A stretch of DNA of 64,000 nt from Brachionus rotundiformis (GCA_016802295.1 JAESIW010000122.1:655763-719762); one strand, 5' to 3'; counted from the stretch's first letter, positions 47,472 through 58,720 are shown. The notes: generated from the letters alone by a model not told the origin. Numbers and translations are program-made.

Positions 47472-47949
47472 CAGTAATCTCACACTTTCATCCCTACACA
47501 TTTTTGTCCCCAATTGACTTGTATCACCAAAATAGTTATGAACCAATGGCTTTGTATTCAAACCAATGTAAAGTTAGGCTACTTATGTCACCAATACATA
47601 TCCACAAATTCACTTATTTCACTACTTGTATAGAGAACAAATAAATATTAAGCTATGAAAAAAGCGTGCGCTTTTATCCCCACTGTTAAAAAATTGAAAG
47701 AAAAAATAAAAAATTAAATGAAGATTTGTGTTATATAAAGAGTGTATATAATAGAGTAGAAGTAGAGCAATTAAAAAACAAAACAAGTTACTCTATTTAA
47801 TTTAATAAAACTTAATAATTAATCGTTCAATTTATTTTGTTAGTTGTAATTGTAAATAACAAATTTTATATGAACAGTTTTGTCACCTTTTAGTTTTATC
47901 CCCACTTGAAACCAGAGACATTTAGGGTGATATAAGTGAGATTTTACTG
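47472..47949. mobile_element. Mariner/pogo-like non-autonomous element (MITE)
   Basis: About 478 bp bounded by TA dinucleotides. The left end is CAGTAATCTCACACTTTCATC. The right end read inward is CAGTAAAATCTCACTTATATC, the same terminal inverted repeat with a two-base insertion. The motif TTTATCCCCAC occurs inside near both ends (about 47673 and 47894). No transposase is encoded. Confidence 0.65.
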
Positions 47950-48039
47950 TACTGGAAAGCAAGGAGAGAATTTAAAAAATTTAACCGTTATAACAAAGCA
48001 TATGTCTAAATCTTCTAAGGATTTAAAAAAAAATACAGA

Positions 48040-48295
48040 ATATTCACAAGTCGTCTATAAAAACCTTCAGCATCTATTGTGTCTTCCTCTTTGTCTGGTG
48101 AAAATCGCTCAGCTAAATATATCTTTGACGGTTTTAAGAAACTTAAGAGTAAATCAAAAAAGCTCTAGATGAATTACTCTCTTCTATCTTACCTGGTTAT
48201 GCTGGTATTTGCACCAAAATATTAAAATGTCTTTCTAACTTGATTATTCCTCTACTTTATCTAACCTGTAATGATTGACTGAAAAGTGCAGAAAT
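48040..48295 (+). mobile_element. LINE ORF2 fragment around the first RT motif
   Basis: The plus strand reads TVLRNLRVNQKSS, then after a frame change LLSSILPGYAGICTKILKCL and NLIIPLLYLTCN, the SPGxDGIPxxILK...LxPPLxxLFN entry to LINE reverse transcriptase. The rest of the element is missing. Confidence 0.6.
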
Positions 48296-48581
48296 TTTTG
48301 AAAGACTTTTATCTTTTGGCTTTTAGTCAAATCTCATGAATCTAATAATAGATAAACTAGATTTTGAATATTTGCATAGTTAATAGTCAATATTAAATTT
48401 AAACTTTATTTGATCAGCTTTAATTATTATCAAATCAATATGGTATTGATATTTGATGGCCAAATTGAAGTATCATATTTCTTCAAAATGGCACGTCAAC
48501 CGATTGACTTAACTCTAAATGCTACAGACACGTATCTTTATGTATTTGGATTAAGGTTAGAAAAAAAAGCAATTAAAAAAA

Positions 48582-50144
48582 ATGGAGAGCAAATCAACTG
48601 GAAACTCGATTAAGCGGGAATTTAAAAAATGGTCAAAAAAAACCACCATAACAGGCATTCCCAAAATAACCGAGTCCAAGAGTTTGCTTACAAAATTTAT
48701 CTGGACCGTAACATTGATCATTTTTTTGTTTGTAGTTAGCCAAAAGATCTACTACCTTATAAGTGACTATTTCAGCTTTAATGTGACCACTCGAATAAAA
48801 CTGGCCTTCGACCAGAACATCACTTTTCCAACCATCACACTCAAGCTCATAAACTGGCTCAATTTTAAAAAATACAAGAAATATTTCCGCACCATTTCTG
48901 AATTTGACGAGTTTATCAGGGCTTCACATAATGATAATCTCAAAGAATCTTTTTTAATATCTAAAAATAACTTTCTTTCTTCCTATATGCTCAAGGACAG
49001 CTCGCACTTGAGCAATGGCTACTTGGAAAAAGAGGCATTATTGGACAGCATATTGTCATGTTCTTTCAATACCATAAAATGCAATTTGAGTGATTTTGAA
49101 TTGGTTAATTCGCCAGGCAATGGTGCTTTGCTAAAATTTTATCCCAAAGCAAATAAAAATGGAAAATTTGGCAAAAATTCAGGTCTTAGTTTGGAATTGT
49201 TGACAGGTTTGCGCCAATGGCAATCGCCGGTCTCCCAGGAGACTGGATTTTTGGTGTTTATTCACAGCTCTGATCGAACCATTACCAACGACGATCACGG
49301 CATACTGCTCGCCCCTGGGGCTCACACAAACATAGAAATTCACAAGACAAGGATCAAAATTTTGCCACAGCCATCGAACAAGTGTGCCGACGACTCAGCA
49401 GCACACGTCAGCCTTGCCGACTCGAGTCTCTACAATGAGACCAAGCTCTTGACCGGCTCCTATTCCAAAGAGTACTGTTTCCAGCTCTGCTACCAGAAGT
49501 CGGTGGTTGAAAATTGTGGCTGCTTTGACGAAAGACTGGTAAAATATGTGAACAAAAATTCAAGCTTGATTTCATGCAATGAAAAGTATGATGTGAGCGG
49601 ATTTGACAAAAGGAGAAAAATGGCACCAAAGTACTACCTAAGCTACGAGGATTATTTGATAAGCTGTCCAAATTTGATCAAAGAGGCCTTCTATTCAAGC
49701 GATTATGTGAACCAATGTTCCAAATATTGTCCAAAAGAGTGCAGCTATGACCAGTATTCAACACTAGTGTCCAAGTCGAGCTATCCATCCCAAGGCTATG
49801 ACAGAATTTTGCGCAAAAGCAAAAAATCCAAGCTTCCAAGCAACCGCAGCAACAAGAACAAAGACTCTATTTTGTCTGTAAATATTTACTTAGACTCAAA
49901 TGAATATACGCTAATTGAGGAAGTGCTGCTAATTAGCTTAATCGATTTGATATCTGAGCTTGGCGACAATTTGGGCCTATTTTTGGGACTTAGTGCATTA
50001 AGCACATTTGAACTAATCGATTTGATAATAAAATTAGTTGTTTTGGTCATATCAACAATTAAATATAAAAAATTTAGTTTTAAAAAAGTTAGCAAAAATT
50101 TTTTATCTATTAGACATAAAAAGATCTATATTCTAAATGAATGA
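48582..50144 (+). CDS. DEG/ENaC (ASC) family sodium channel subunit
   Basis: Intronless, 520 residues. A short cytoplasmic N-terminus precedes TM1 (about residues 40-63, FIWTVTLIIFLFVVSQKIYY). The post-TM1 segment FSFNVTTRIKL...ITFPTITL follows. The large extracellular loop contains ILLAPGAHTNIEI, the KILPQPSNKC palm/thumb strand and a cysteine-rich region (YCFQLCYQKSVVENCGC, NQCSKYCPKECSYDQY). The pre-TM2/TM2 segment is GDNLGLFLGLSALSTFELID, which includes the GLS selectivity-filter triplet (family GxS). These are amiloride-sensitive, ligand-, acid- or mechanically gated cation channels of the plasma membrane. The gating stimulus cannot be told from sequence. Upstream in-frame sequence has no better ATG. 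Confidence 0.93.
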   Translation: MESKSTGNSIKREFKKWSKKTTITGIPKITESKSLLTKFIWTVTLIIFLFVVSQKIYYLISDYFSFNVTTRIKLAFDQNITFPTITLKLINWLNFKKYKKYFRTISEFDEFIRASHNDNLKESFLISKNNFLSSYMLKDSSHLSNGYLEKEALLDSILSCSFNTIKCNLSDFELVNSPGNGALLKFYPKANKNGKFGKNSGLSLELLTGLRQWQSPVSQETGFLVFIHSSDRTITNDDHGILLAPGAHTNIEIHKTRIKILPQPSNKCADDSAAHVSLADSSLYNETKLLTGSYSKEYCFQLCYQKSVVENCGCFDERLVKYVNKNSSLISCNEKYDVSGFDKRRKMAPKYYLSYEDYLISCPNLIKEAFYSSDYVNQCSKYCPKECSYDQYSTLVSKSSYPSQGYDRILRKSKKSKLPSNRSNKNKDSILSVNIYLDSNEYTLIEEVLLISLIDLISELGDNLGLFLGLSALSTFELIDLIIKLVVLVISTIKYKKFSFKKVSKNFLSIRHKKIYILNE

Positions 50145-50565
50145 GAATTGTTTTTTTTTTTTTTGTATGATATTTATTTAATTTTAATTTAATTCGGATA
50201 TATAAATAGATAAATAAATGGTCATTAGTTGTAATTTTGTTTATAAATTTCTTAAATTATGCTTAATTTGATCAATATTGGATTGGAATTTTCACGATTT
50301 TAACAATTTATGTAAATGGAACTAATTCAGTTAATTAAATGAAATTTAAAAAAAAAATTTTTTCTCATAAAAACTTGTTTTTTAAATAAATTTTCAAAAT
50401 CTTACAAAAGACCCAACTACCTTTGTTATTTTCAATTTTATACGAAATTACTTAAATCATAGATTACCTTTTTATTGATTTTTTTGTTTTAATTTTGAAA
50501 TTATTTAAAAATAAATACTTTAAAAATGATTATTATTATTATTGCTATTATGTTTAGAGAGAAAA

Positions 50566-52206
50566 ATGAGAACTAAACCCGTCTATTTGGTTCTACAAAA
50601 TGGGATATATTTTTATTTTTTATTATCTATTTTTGAGGCGAAAGAGTTGTGCAATTTACTAGGCTGTACATGTGAAAACGACAGTGGCTATGATTATGTT
50701 AGTTGTTTTTTCTCAACTAAAAACGACCTGGAAGAAAAAATTGTCAAGAGCCAAAGGTATGACATTGAGCAAGTGGACACGTTTACCTTAAAGCTGGAAA
50801 ATAACATCACAAGTGGGCAAAAAATTTTCAATGGTTTGTCTGTAAACATATTATTCATGGACAATTCCAATTTAAACTCATTGAACGCGAGTTTTTTTGA
50901 CTCAATATTGTCCATAAAGAATATATATCTTTCGGACAATTTGTTCTATGATATTAATTTTACTTTGTTTGACAGAAATTTCCAAAATTCCATCGAGTCC
51001 ATTGTGCTGAAGAACAACTCTCTAGGCCGATTTCCCAATTTGGCGCACTTGACCAAGCTAAGTTACATAGACTTGAGCTCAAATCGAATCACTGACCTGA
51101 GCCATTTGGAAAATTGTGACTCACCATTGGAAACTATCAATCTATCGAACAACCATATCACAAATTTGGCTTACAATTACTCGACCAATTTGAAAAATTC
51201 ATTATCCAATTTAATTTTAAACTCAAATCAAATTACACATTTACAAAATTTGGACAATTTTACCAAATTAACAAATCTTCAATTGTCGCACAACCTGTTG
51301 ACCGAATTGGACCATGTGCCATTTAAAAGTTTGCCAAGTCTTACTCATTTGGATTTGTCGCACAATTTCATTGAGAAATTGGACAACAACACATTCGATT
51401 CACTGCAAGAGCTTAATCTCTTGGACTTATCTTTTAATAAGATTCAAATTTTGGAAAGTGGATTTTTTATTAAATTAAAAAGTCTTCAAAAGTTGTTTAT
51501 TCAATCGAATAAAATAAGAAGTGTTGATTTTTCAGTATTTAATAATCAAAAGTTATTATATGTATTGGATCTAAGTGAAAACCAAATAGAGAAAATTAAT
51601 TTAAATGGCTCGTCCAGCTTCAGTAACCTGCAGCTTTTGAGACTGTCCGAGAACAGACTGGAAACCATTGACTATGACCAGCTGTTCTCAATTATGAGCA
51701 ATATTAGAATGCTCTATTTGGAGAACAACTATTTGAACACAGTGCCCAAGTTTTTGGGAAGTTTGATCAAGCTTGACTTGTCGAACCAGCATGACCGATT
51801 GACCAGCATACCAGATAATGCGTTTTCGCGATACGACACCAGCGTTTTGCTAAGATTAAACTTGTCCAAAAATTACAGCCTCAAGTTCAGCAATCGAAGC
51901 TTTTGCATGAATCACAATCACCTGTCAAACTTAAACTATTTTATGGATCTTATCTTGTCATCAGAAACTCTATCTTCTATAGACAAGTGTGTGCTAAAAC
52001 AATTATCTAAAACGCATAGAAGAGTGCGCGTTTTTACCGAGGATGATAAGAAAGAAAATGAAAAAAATTGTGACTGCGAATACAGGCTATTTCTGGCTCA
52101 CTATTCCATCTTAATTAAGGACATTTGTCCAAGATTTAAGACTTATTGCACTAATGTAAAATTTAATGACAACTGTGATAGCAAGCCTCAGTTTCTTTGT
52201 CCATAA
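50566..52206 (+). CDS. Secreted leucine-rich repeat protein
   Basis: Intronless, 546 residues from the ATG at 50566. The segment YLVLQNGIYFYFLLSIFEA acts as signal peptide, followed by a Cys-rich N-cap (CNLLGCTCEND...YVSC). About a dozen LRRs of 23-25 residues span roughly 100-450 (LSYIDLSSNRITDL, LTHLDLSHNFIEKL, LNLLDLSFNKIQIL, LYVLDLSENQIEKI). A Cys-containing C-terminal region (NCDCEYRLFL..., CPRF, CTNV, FLCP) closes it. No TM segment follows, so it is probably extracellular, in protein-protein recognition. It resembles the extracellular LRR proteins often annotated as non-catalytic luciferin monooxygenase subunit-like or chaoptin-like; function unknown. It lies 420 bp downstream of the DEG/ENaC gene on the same strand, also without introns. 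Confidence 0.9.
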   Translation: MRTKPVYLVLQNGIYFYFLLSIFEAKELCNLLGCTCENDSGYDYVSCFFSTKNDLEEKIVKSQRYDIEQVDTFTLKLENNITSGQKIFNGLSVNILFMDNSNLNSLNASFFDSILSIKNIYLSDNLFYDINFTLFDRNFQNSIESIVLKNNSLGRFPNLAHLTKLSYIDLSSNRITDLSHLENCDSPLETINLSNNHITNLAYNYSTNLKNSLSNLILNSNQITHLQNLDNFTKLTNLQLSHNLLTELDHVPFKSLPSLTHLDLSHNFIEKLDNNTFDSLQELNLLDLSFNKIQILESGFFIKLKSLQKLFIQSNKIRSVDFSVFNNQKLLYVLDLSENQIEKINLNGSSSFSNLQLLRLSENRLETIDYDQLFSIMSNIRMLYLENNYLNTVPKFLGSLIKLDLSNQHDRLTSIPDNAFSRYDTSVLLRLNLSKNYSLKFSNRSFCMNHNHLSNLNYFMDLILSSETLSSIDKCVLKQLSKTHRRVRVFTEDDKKENEKNCDCEYRLFLAHYSILIKDICPRFKTYCTNVKFNDNCDSKPQFLCP

Positions 52207-52652
52207 ATTTAATTTTTTTTTGTTATACTGATTGAAAATCAACTCAATTAATATTTTGCAAATTAATAATTTGCAAAAAAGACAATTTTTTAATAAAAGA
52301 ATATGATAATTTTTTTAAAGATTTTTTTTTATTAGCATTATTAGGTAAATTTTCAAAAAATTTTGTTCTAAAAAAAATATTTTTTCCATATATTTAAAGT
52401 GCTAGAAGAATGCTAAAAAGACATTTTAGGTAAATAACAATTATTCAAGTTTTGGCAATTTTTCCAGTTTTCTTTTCAACAAAGTTAAGTGAAAACCAAG
52501 CTACTCTTAACCAAAAAGCGAATTAAACAAAACAAATTAGAGAAATTCATTTTTACATCTCTTTTTATTTTTTTTTGTATATTTTATAAGCTACCATGGC
52601 AACCTATTTATTGCTTTATTTGAAAAATTTTCTTTATTTGACTTGAAAAACA
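52207..52652. other. Spacer between LRR gene and profilin-4
   Basis: AT-rich 3' flank and presumed promoter of profilin-4. No gene. Confidence 0.4.
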
Positions 52653-53199
52653 ATGAATCAGCTACAGAATTTGTTACATGATGCCCTTATAGCAACCCAG
52701 CACATAGACAGGTGTGCATTGTTGAACAAAGATGACTATACTGTGAAAGCGTCATCCGTAGGTTTTCAGGTAAACGCCAATGTCTTGTCTTTGATTGCCA
52801 AATAATCTAGCTATTTGTGATCCTAGATGCACGAAAGTGACATAGAAGTGCTGATCGATGCCTTTCAGAGCACCAATTTGACCAGAGAGAGAGGAATCTA
52901 TTTCGACGAGTCCAACTACACGTGCCTGCGGTCCGACGACAATTCCATATATGCCAAAGATGTTAGCTTCACTTGGACTCCTTGTCAATCATTTTAATTT
53001 TTTTTTAGGGATCCAAGGGTTTGGTAATGGCTCAAACTGAACAATACATTTTGATGGCTACATACAAAGAAAACATGTTTGCATCTGTTTGTGTAGAGGC
53101 TGTAGAAAAACTAGGTATCATATCACTTTAAAGAATGAATAAAAAATAATAAAATAATTTTTATTTATAGCTGAATATTTTAGACAGAAAAGTAGTTAG
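52653..53199 (+). CDS. PFN4: Profilin-4
   Basis: Four exons, 52653-52769, 52827-52961, 53009-53114 and 53171-53199, give about 128 residues with consistent phases and 47-57 bp introns. The sequence matches the profilin-4 group: MNQLQNLLHDALIATQHID at the N-terminus, ASSVGFQ, RGIYFDESNYTCLRSDDNSI, YAKDGSKGLV and the C-terminal SVCVEAVEKLAEYFRQKS. Profilin-4 is a testis/cilia-associated, divergent profilin that binds phospholipid rather than actin in mammals (established for the family). It ends tail-to-tail with POLE2, 65 bp apart. Confidence 0.93.
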
Positions 53200-53264
53200 T
53201 TGTAAATTAATTAGTGATTTTATTTTTTTATTTTTATAATTACAAACAAAAAAAAATTTTCTTT

Positions 53265-56200
53265 CTATTCGTTTGGTATGACACAGTCTTCGATTTGTTT
53301 GGTCGAAGGTACATAAACCTTGAAAGCAAAATTGTTGTAAGGAAATGATCCCTTTTTTTGAATAAAGATTAATTTTTGCCTTGGTCATTTTTTTATTCAT
53401 TGGTAAATGCTTACCGGATTGATTACTGTACAGTCTGTGTAAGTGTGAGTAAAAGTTTTTTGCTTATCTGCGACTACGACCAGATCTGGCAAAGGATATA
53501 GTCTCATAACGTGGTCGTAGTTCCAGTAAATTGGAACTACATGTAGTGGTAAAGGGGCCAAATGAGCTTGACAAATCAAGGTCTTGGCTAGCTAATTTGG
53601 AACGAATTTAGAATTTTAAATTTTTAATTAGCTACAATTACATCATCTGTTAATTTATCAGGGTCCGGAATTCTAATGGCATTTCGGCTCATTTTCTGAA
53701 GCAAGTCCTCCCTGAATATTACTATCTGTCTCGAGCCGAATTGGATTCGACATGGATTGGAAGAAAAGTGACATTTTGGGATTTTTTTGCGAATATACTC
53801 AGTGCAATGTGGAAGTATACCAGCTCTTGGTTAAATTACAAAAAATAAAATTTGTTTATTTTTAATTGTTTATTTAAGTTTATTCATTTAAGTAATTAAG
53901 CAAAAAGCTTTGTTTGTGTTAATAAAATCACTCAATGTTTGATTGTTTTATTTTTTAGCAATTTTAATTTCATATGAAATAAACCATCAGAAAGAATAAA
54001 ATAAAGACCATATAACACTTAAAAGAAAATGGCGATCCTCAAAAAATACTTTCTGTTATTTCAAAATAAAATAAGTTAAGGAAAAATGGGACTGGGAATA
54101 AGCCGTTAATTTCATTTATTGCAGTAAATAGGGCCAATTTTCTATTTTATTGATATTTGAAAAAAACATTTTAAAAATGCCGAGAAGTAACTTCTAAAAA
54201 AACCAAAAAGCTAATAGCGAAGAAACTTTTTAACACTAGAAGCACCAACGAGTCAAAATGACTCTTTTTCGATTTTTGGCCACTAATATCCAAGTAAACT
54301 ATTGTTATTAGAGCATAACTTTTTTTTTTCAGCATAAAAATAAGAATAACTTTCTATATTAACTAAATTCAGATAAAAAAAAATTTGTCTTTGTGCAAAA
54401 TCAAGTATATACTACTAGAAGCACCAAATAAAATTTCAATTAAAATTTTGAATTTAGCTACAAAATCAATGTATCAGTCATAAAATATAAATAAAAAGTA
54501 TACAAATTTTTAAAAAACTGACTCAAACCTTAATACTTGAACGAAAATAAGCAAATTTAATAAAAGCGAAAATTAAAGTTTTTGTATTTTACATGAAAGA
54601 CGAAGAATAGGCTCAAAAAGAAATTAATTCAATAAAAGATCAATTTTTTGCTAGATACTTTTTTTAGCTAATTTTTAAATTTCACTCAATTAAAATTAAG
54701 TTTTGAATAGATTTATCCGATTAATAATTTTTTATCCATTAGATTTCATTAAAACGAGTCAAAATGACTCGTTTTGGTGCTTCTAGTAGTTAAAAATTTT
54801 GGTGCTTCTAGTGTTAAATAGCCATTGCTGAAGTTGAAGATGAAAAATTAAAAAAATCAAGCACTGAGAATCTAGTTTTGAAACAATTAGAAGATTAAGA
54901 TGCAAAAAAGTTGAACTAAAGAGGAAAAAAGTGACAATAATTAGTGATGAAGAAGATGAAGAAGAGTCAAATGTAAAACAGTATTTGAAAGAGTTAAATG
55001 GATTTCTTGATCTAACTATGGAATTTTTCTGTCTTAATAGTGTTCTAACTAGATCAATTTTGCTTTAAAATAGGATACATAAATTCTTTAGTACTTTATT
55101 TGTATTTTAATTGCTTGAATTTATGTAAATGACGGGTATACCCCGGGTGTTGAAGAGTTGAAACGTTAATGAAATACATCTTCTTATTTTAACTTTTAGA
55201 AAAGTTTTTTTTAATTAGATACTCTAATATGGTATTGTGAATTTAAAAAACAAACAGAACAAAAATTCCTCCTATTTAGATAAATTAAAAGTTACTAAAA
55301 TAAAATAACTCTAAATAATAGAAATAATGATACATAGTGCGACAAACTTTGTTGGATCTTTTTTACCAAGAATAAAAACTTTATTTTCTTTTTTAATCAA
55401 TAATCAATTTAAGTTTTATTGATGCTAAACTTTTGTCTTTTATCTACACCAGAAATTTTTTTTTAGGTAAAAAAGATGCAACATGTTGCACTATTTTTTA
55501 GATAAATTTCATTTTGGTAAATTTTAATCCATCAAAATAGGAAATTTTCTTCTTTTTGTTTTTGAAATTAACAATACCCTCTTTAATTATTTTATATTTT
55601 TAAAATGGTCAGAGATTGGGACATTTATTTAAAAATATTAATAAATTGTCTATTTAAACTTACCTGGGGTAAACCCTAACCACACCGGGATCCTGAGGCC
55701 CTGGGACGAATACAAAATGACTATTCTCTCTGATGGCCTCGAATTGAGAAACTAGATCAGCTAGTTTCTTGAAGCCCTCTTAAAATTTTAATAGCATTGT
55801 TAATAGATAAGATAATTGTAATTTTTTACCTGTTAATTCATCGCACCTAAGGCCATATTTAAGATCGGATAGAAAATTACCACACAAAACAAAGGCATAC
55901 GGGGGACAGTCCGAATAGCCGACGAAAAGCGTTTGGAGCTTTTCGAATACTTTTGCCGAGTCAAGCCAAACATCAGATAGAAAAACTATCATTGAGTCAA
56001 TAGATAGCTGAGCTTGGCTTAATGCAATAGATGACTTGCAGCTTATTTCGCCTGGACCACCAAAATAATTCAGATTTCCAAAATAAGCTCTTTAAGAAAA
56101 AAATTTATCTTTATTGTCGTGTTACAGATCTATTTACCTGGAAATAGATTCGTATTCTGCAGGTGGAAAGCCCAGTGCTTTGACCTCAAAGACCCCATCG

Positions 56201-57278
56201 ACCAAATTACCTTCAGCCAGCACAAAGCAACCTTCTGTATAGATGCCACTGTGGTATTTGGCTTCGGCAAGATTCAATGGAAGATGGCCTGTCGGATCTT
56301 CGATGAAAAATTTATTCTAAAAAAATATGATTATTTTAAAAATTCTTTTTCGTTTATTAATTTGACTTCTTTTAATTGAGATATCATTCCAAGCACAATG
56401 ATGTCTTCCACATGGTTTAAATTACTTAGCAAGTATTCTATCGGTTTTAGCTGAAATTAAAGTATATTAAAGACATATTTTATTTGCCTTAATTAGACAG
56501 ACAATTTACCTGAAACTTCTTTTTGCCAATGCTGTTCGAGTTTATCACACATGGACTAAACAGCTCATGCCTCATAGTTCTCTTTAGGAATAAAAGTTAC
56601 CAAATTGGTAAATAAAATTTAATTCAACTGAATCACTTGATGTATAAGCTTAAATCGTTGGGAAAAAATGTCAATCTTGGCTCGACTGTCCGCCAATAAT
56701 GATCTATGATCGACGGACTTGTTTGAGCGGGAATCATTTGATACCCTAGAAATACATATACAAAATATTCTCAATTTTTAAACTAGTTTTACTTTATTAA
56801 TTTCTTGGTAACTTCACAATAAACTGATTTTGGCACATCGAACGCATCGATTATGTCAAATATTTCCGCTCTAAATCAAATTAATAATTTTTTTTGTTCA
56901 ATAAAAATGTTAAAAATATACTTTTCATTTGAGTTTTTATCGTCTCTATTAATTTCTTTAAGGACACTTTCAATATCGGCTTTGGTCAAGCAAGATGAAC
57001 CATCCACTTAACCAAATAGTTAGGTTAATACATTATTAAGTTAATTAATTTAAAATTACAATTTTTTTTTGTCAAATCGTCTATTATGTTTTCAAGAGTT
57101 TCTTCATGCTTCTGTTCATCTATTTTGCTCAAATTATCTGCCAAAATTCTGGTTGTCTCCCTTAATTGATTTAAGTGTATATTTTAAAAATGTCGCCAAA
57201 ATTAAATGGTAAATACGCATTCAGATTGAATCCGTGCAGCTTAAACGTCGACTTAATTAGTTGATTTACAAAAGACAT
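53265..57278 (-). CDS. POLE2: DNA polymerase epsilon subunit 2
   Basis: About twelve exons on the minus strand, from ATG 57278 (MSFVNQLIKSTFKLHGFNLN) to TAG 53265-53267, with most introns 40-60 bp. Landmarks in order are EIFDIIDAFDVPKSVY; the OB-fold region RTMRHELFSPCVI, LKPIEYLL, IIVLGMISQLKE and FFIEDPTGHLPLNL; then the calcineurin-like domain with AYFGNLNYFGGP, MIVFLSDVWLDSAKVFEKL, AFVLCGNFLSD, HFVFVPGPQDPG, PCRIQFGSRQIVIFREDLLQ, LICQAHLAPLPLHVVPIYWN and YPLPDLVVVADK. It ends KVYVPSTKQIEDCVIPNE. This is the B subunit of Pol epsilon, needed for replisome assembly at leading-strand synthesis; B-subunit phosphoesterase folds are inactive. One intron (53827-55673) is 1.85 kb because it hosts two MITEs. 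Confidence 0.95.
54234..54813. mobile_element. piggyBac-like MITE in POLE2 intron
   Basis: A 580-bp element between two TTAA sites (54230-54233 and 54814-54817). The 15-bp perfect terminal inverted repeats are CACTAGAAGCACCAA and its complement TTGGTGCTTCTAGTG. Just inside both ends is a palindrome, GAGTCAAAATGACTC, and further copies of CTAGAAGCACC occur at about 54414 and 54775 as subterminal repeats. No transposase. TTAA target and exact TIRs fit a non-autonomous piggyBac element. Confidence 0.85.
55232..55578. mobile_element. GGTATTGT-type MITE, copy 1, in POLE2 intron
   Basis: 347 bp with long imperfect terminal inverted repeats of about 55 bp. The left end is GGTATTGTGAATTTAAAAAA and the right end (inward) GGTATTGTTAATTTCAAAAA. 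Both continue ACAAAxAGAAxAAAATTCCT. No ORF. It is related to the element at 57669-57844. Confidence 0.8.
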
Positions 57279-57668
57279 GACAAAATTTACAATTTTTAAA
57301 ATTAAACTTTTTCAATTAGCAAATATAAGAAAAGTAATTATGCATAATACATTTTTATATGGATTTAAATGAGAAGAACATAGACTTTTTTTTTTAATTA
57401 TCAAAATTGATGAAATGTTTAGAATTTTTAACAATTTTTTTTCTTATTGAATTATAAATTGAAATTAAAAAATTGGATTTTTGATAAATAATTTAAGAAT
57501 ACTAAGAAAATTTTAAATTGATAATGGAAATTGAGCTAAAATTTTAAATTTTGAAAGTTAAAAATATCTATTTAATGTTAATTTTTGTGTAGAGCCATTT
57601 CCGTAAACATTGTCCTGTTCATCACGAACACTTGAATTTGTCTTGAATTTATCTATTGTTAAAAACAG
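57279..57668. other. Upstream flank of POLE2
   Basis: AT-rich DNA with the presumed POLE2 promoter. No gene. Confidence 0.4.
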
Positions 57669-57844
57669 GGTATTGTTAATTTCAATAACAAACAGAACAA
57701 AATTCTTTTTATCTTGATTAAAATTACTTTTGTTTACTCAAAAAAAAAAGAAAATAAAGTTTTTATTCTTAAAATTTTAGAAAATTTTAATTTATCTAAA
57801 TAGGAAGAATTTTTGTTCTGTTTGTTTTTGAAATTCACAATACC
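57669..57844. mobile_element. GGTATTGT-type MITE, copy 2
   Basis: 176 bp with the same kind of termini as copy 1. The left end is GGTATTGTTAATTTCAATAA and the right end inward GGTATTGTGAATTTCAAAAA, both followed by CAAACAGAACAAAA. The central part is shorter than in copy 1. No ORF. Target duplication is not clear. Confidence 0.8.
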
Positions 57845-58300
57845 AAAAAATAGCCAGGAATAAAAAATTCCAAAGCCACAATGGCTTATAAAGTACCAAA
57901 GTCTAATATAATTATTTAGCAAATCATAATAATAAATTTTTAACTTTATTTCTCTGAATGTAATCTAATTCATGGTTCATTCCATCACTAAACATTGGTT
58001 CATGGTTTCATATTCAAACAATATTCATACAAGTATTTACATTATTTCCACTAGCACGTGTGATTATTATGGCTAAAAATTTGGCAAATAATTTTCCTAA
58101 AGATGTTTGGAATTAAGATCCTTTCTAACAGTGCATATGAGATGTCTTAGTGGTAGTTTCTTTTCACTTATCAGGGAGTCGAATGGGGCCCACCAACTAC
58201 ACGCCAGTTTCTTTGACTTCAATTACATGTAAACTTGTTTTTGATTGATTTGAAAATTCTATATTTTAATTTCTTTGATGAAAACGAAGCTATTTCAATG
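57845..58300. other. Intergenic, no supported gene
   Basis: AT-rich; runs into the LINE endonuclease relic. Possible upstream part of that element, but not recognisable. Confidence 0.35.
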
Positions 58301-58314
58301 GAATTGCAATGTTT

Positions 58315-58720
58315 TAATGAAAACAATAATTTTCTTTAATTATAAGCCTCCTTCTACTGATAATTTGCTCTTAATTAACCTCATAGAACAATTAATTCTA
58401 AAAAATGATACCAATAAAAGGCTTGTTCTTGTTGGTGATCTAAATATGGATCATTTAAACGGAGATATTAGATTTAGACAATTTCTAAATAACTTCTCTC
58501 TGAAAACCATCGACAAAAATAGGTATTAATTACAATTCAAAAGCTATTAATGTTAGTCAAGTCACATAGATCATATTATTCATCAGGAAAATTTTGATTC
58601 TATTTCTTCCATAGTAGGATGCCTTTTTAGTGATCACAAATTTCTTTTAGGCTCTTTTCCTGTATCAAAATCTATGAAGAAAATTAGCTTAAAATTCTTT
58701 TGTTTGAGTTCCGAAAAAAG
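58315..58720 (+). mobile_element. LINE endonuclease (EEP) domain relic
   Basis: The plus strand reads NYKPPSTDNLLLINLIEQLI, then LVLVGDLNMDHLNGDIRFRQ and, after a stop and frame change, SHIDHIIHQENFDS and LFSDHKFLLGSFP. These are the YxPPS, GDxN, SxIDHI and SDHxxL blocks of LINE AP-type endonucleases in the right order. It is the same family as the relic at 46528. Inactive. Confidence 0.8.

Noticed and set aside
48410..48613. 67-codon plus frame just upstream of the DEG/ENaC gene
   Set aside because: Overlaps the start of the channel gene in another frame and has no recognisable content.
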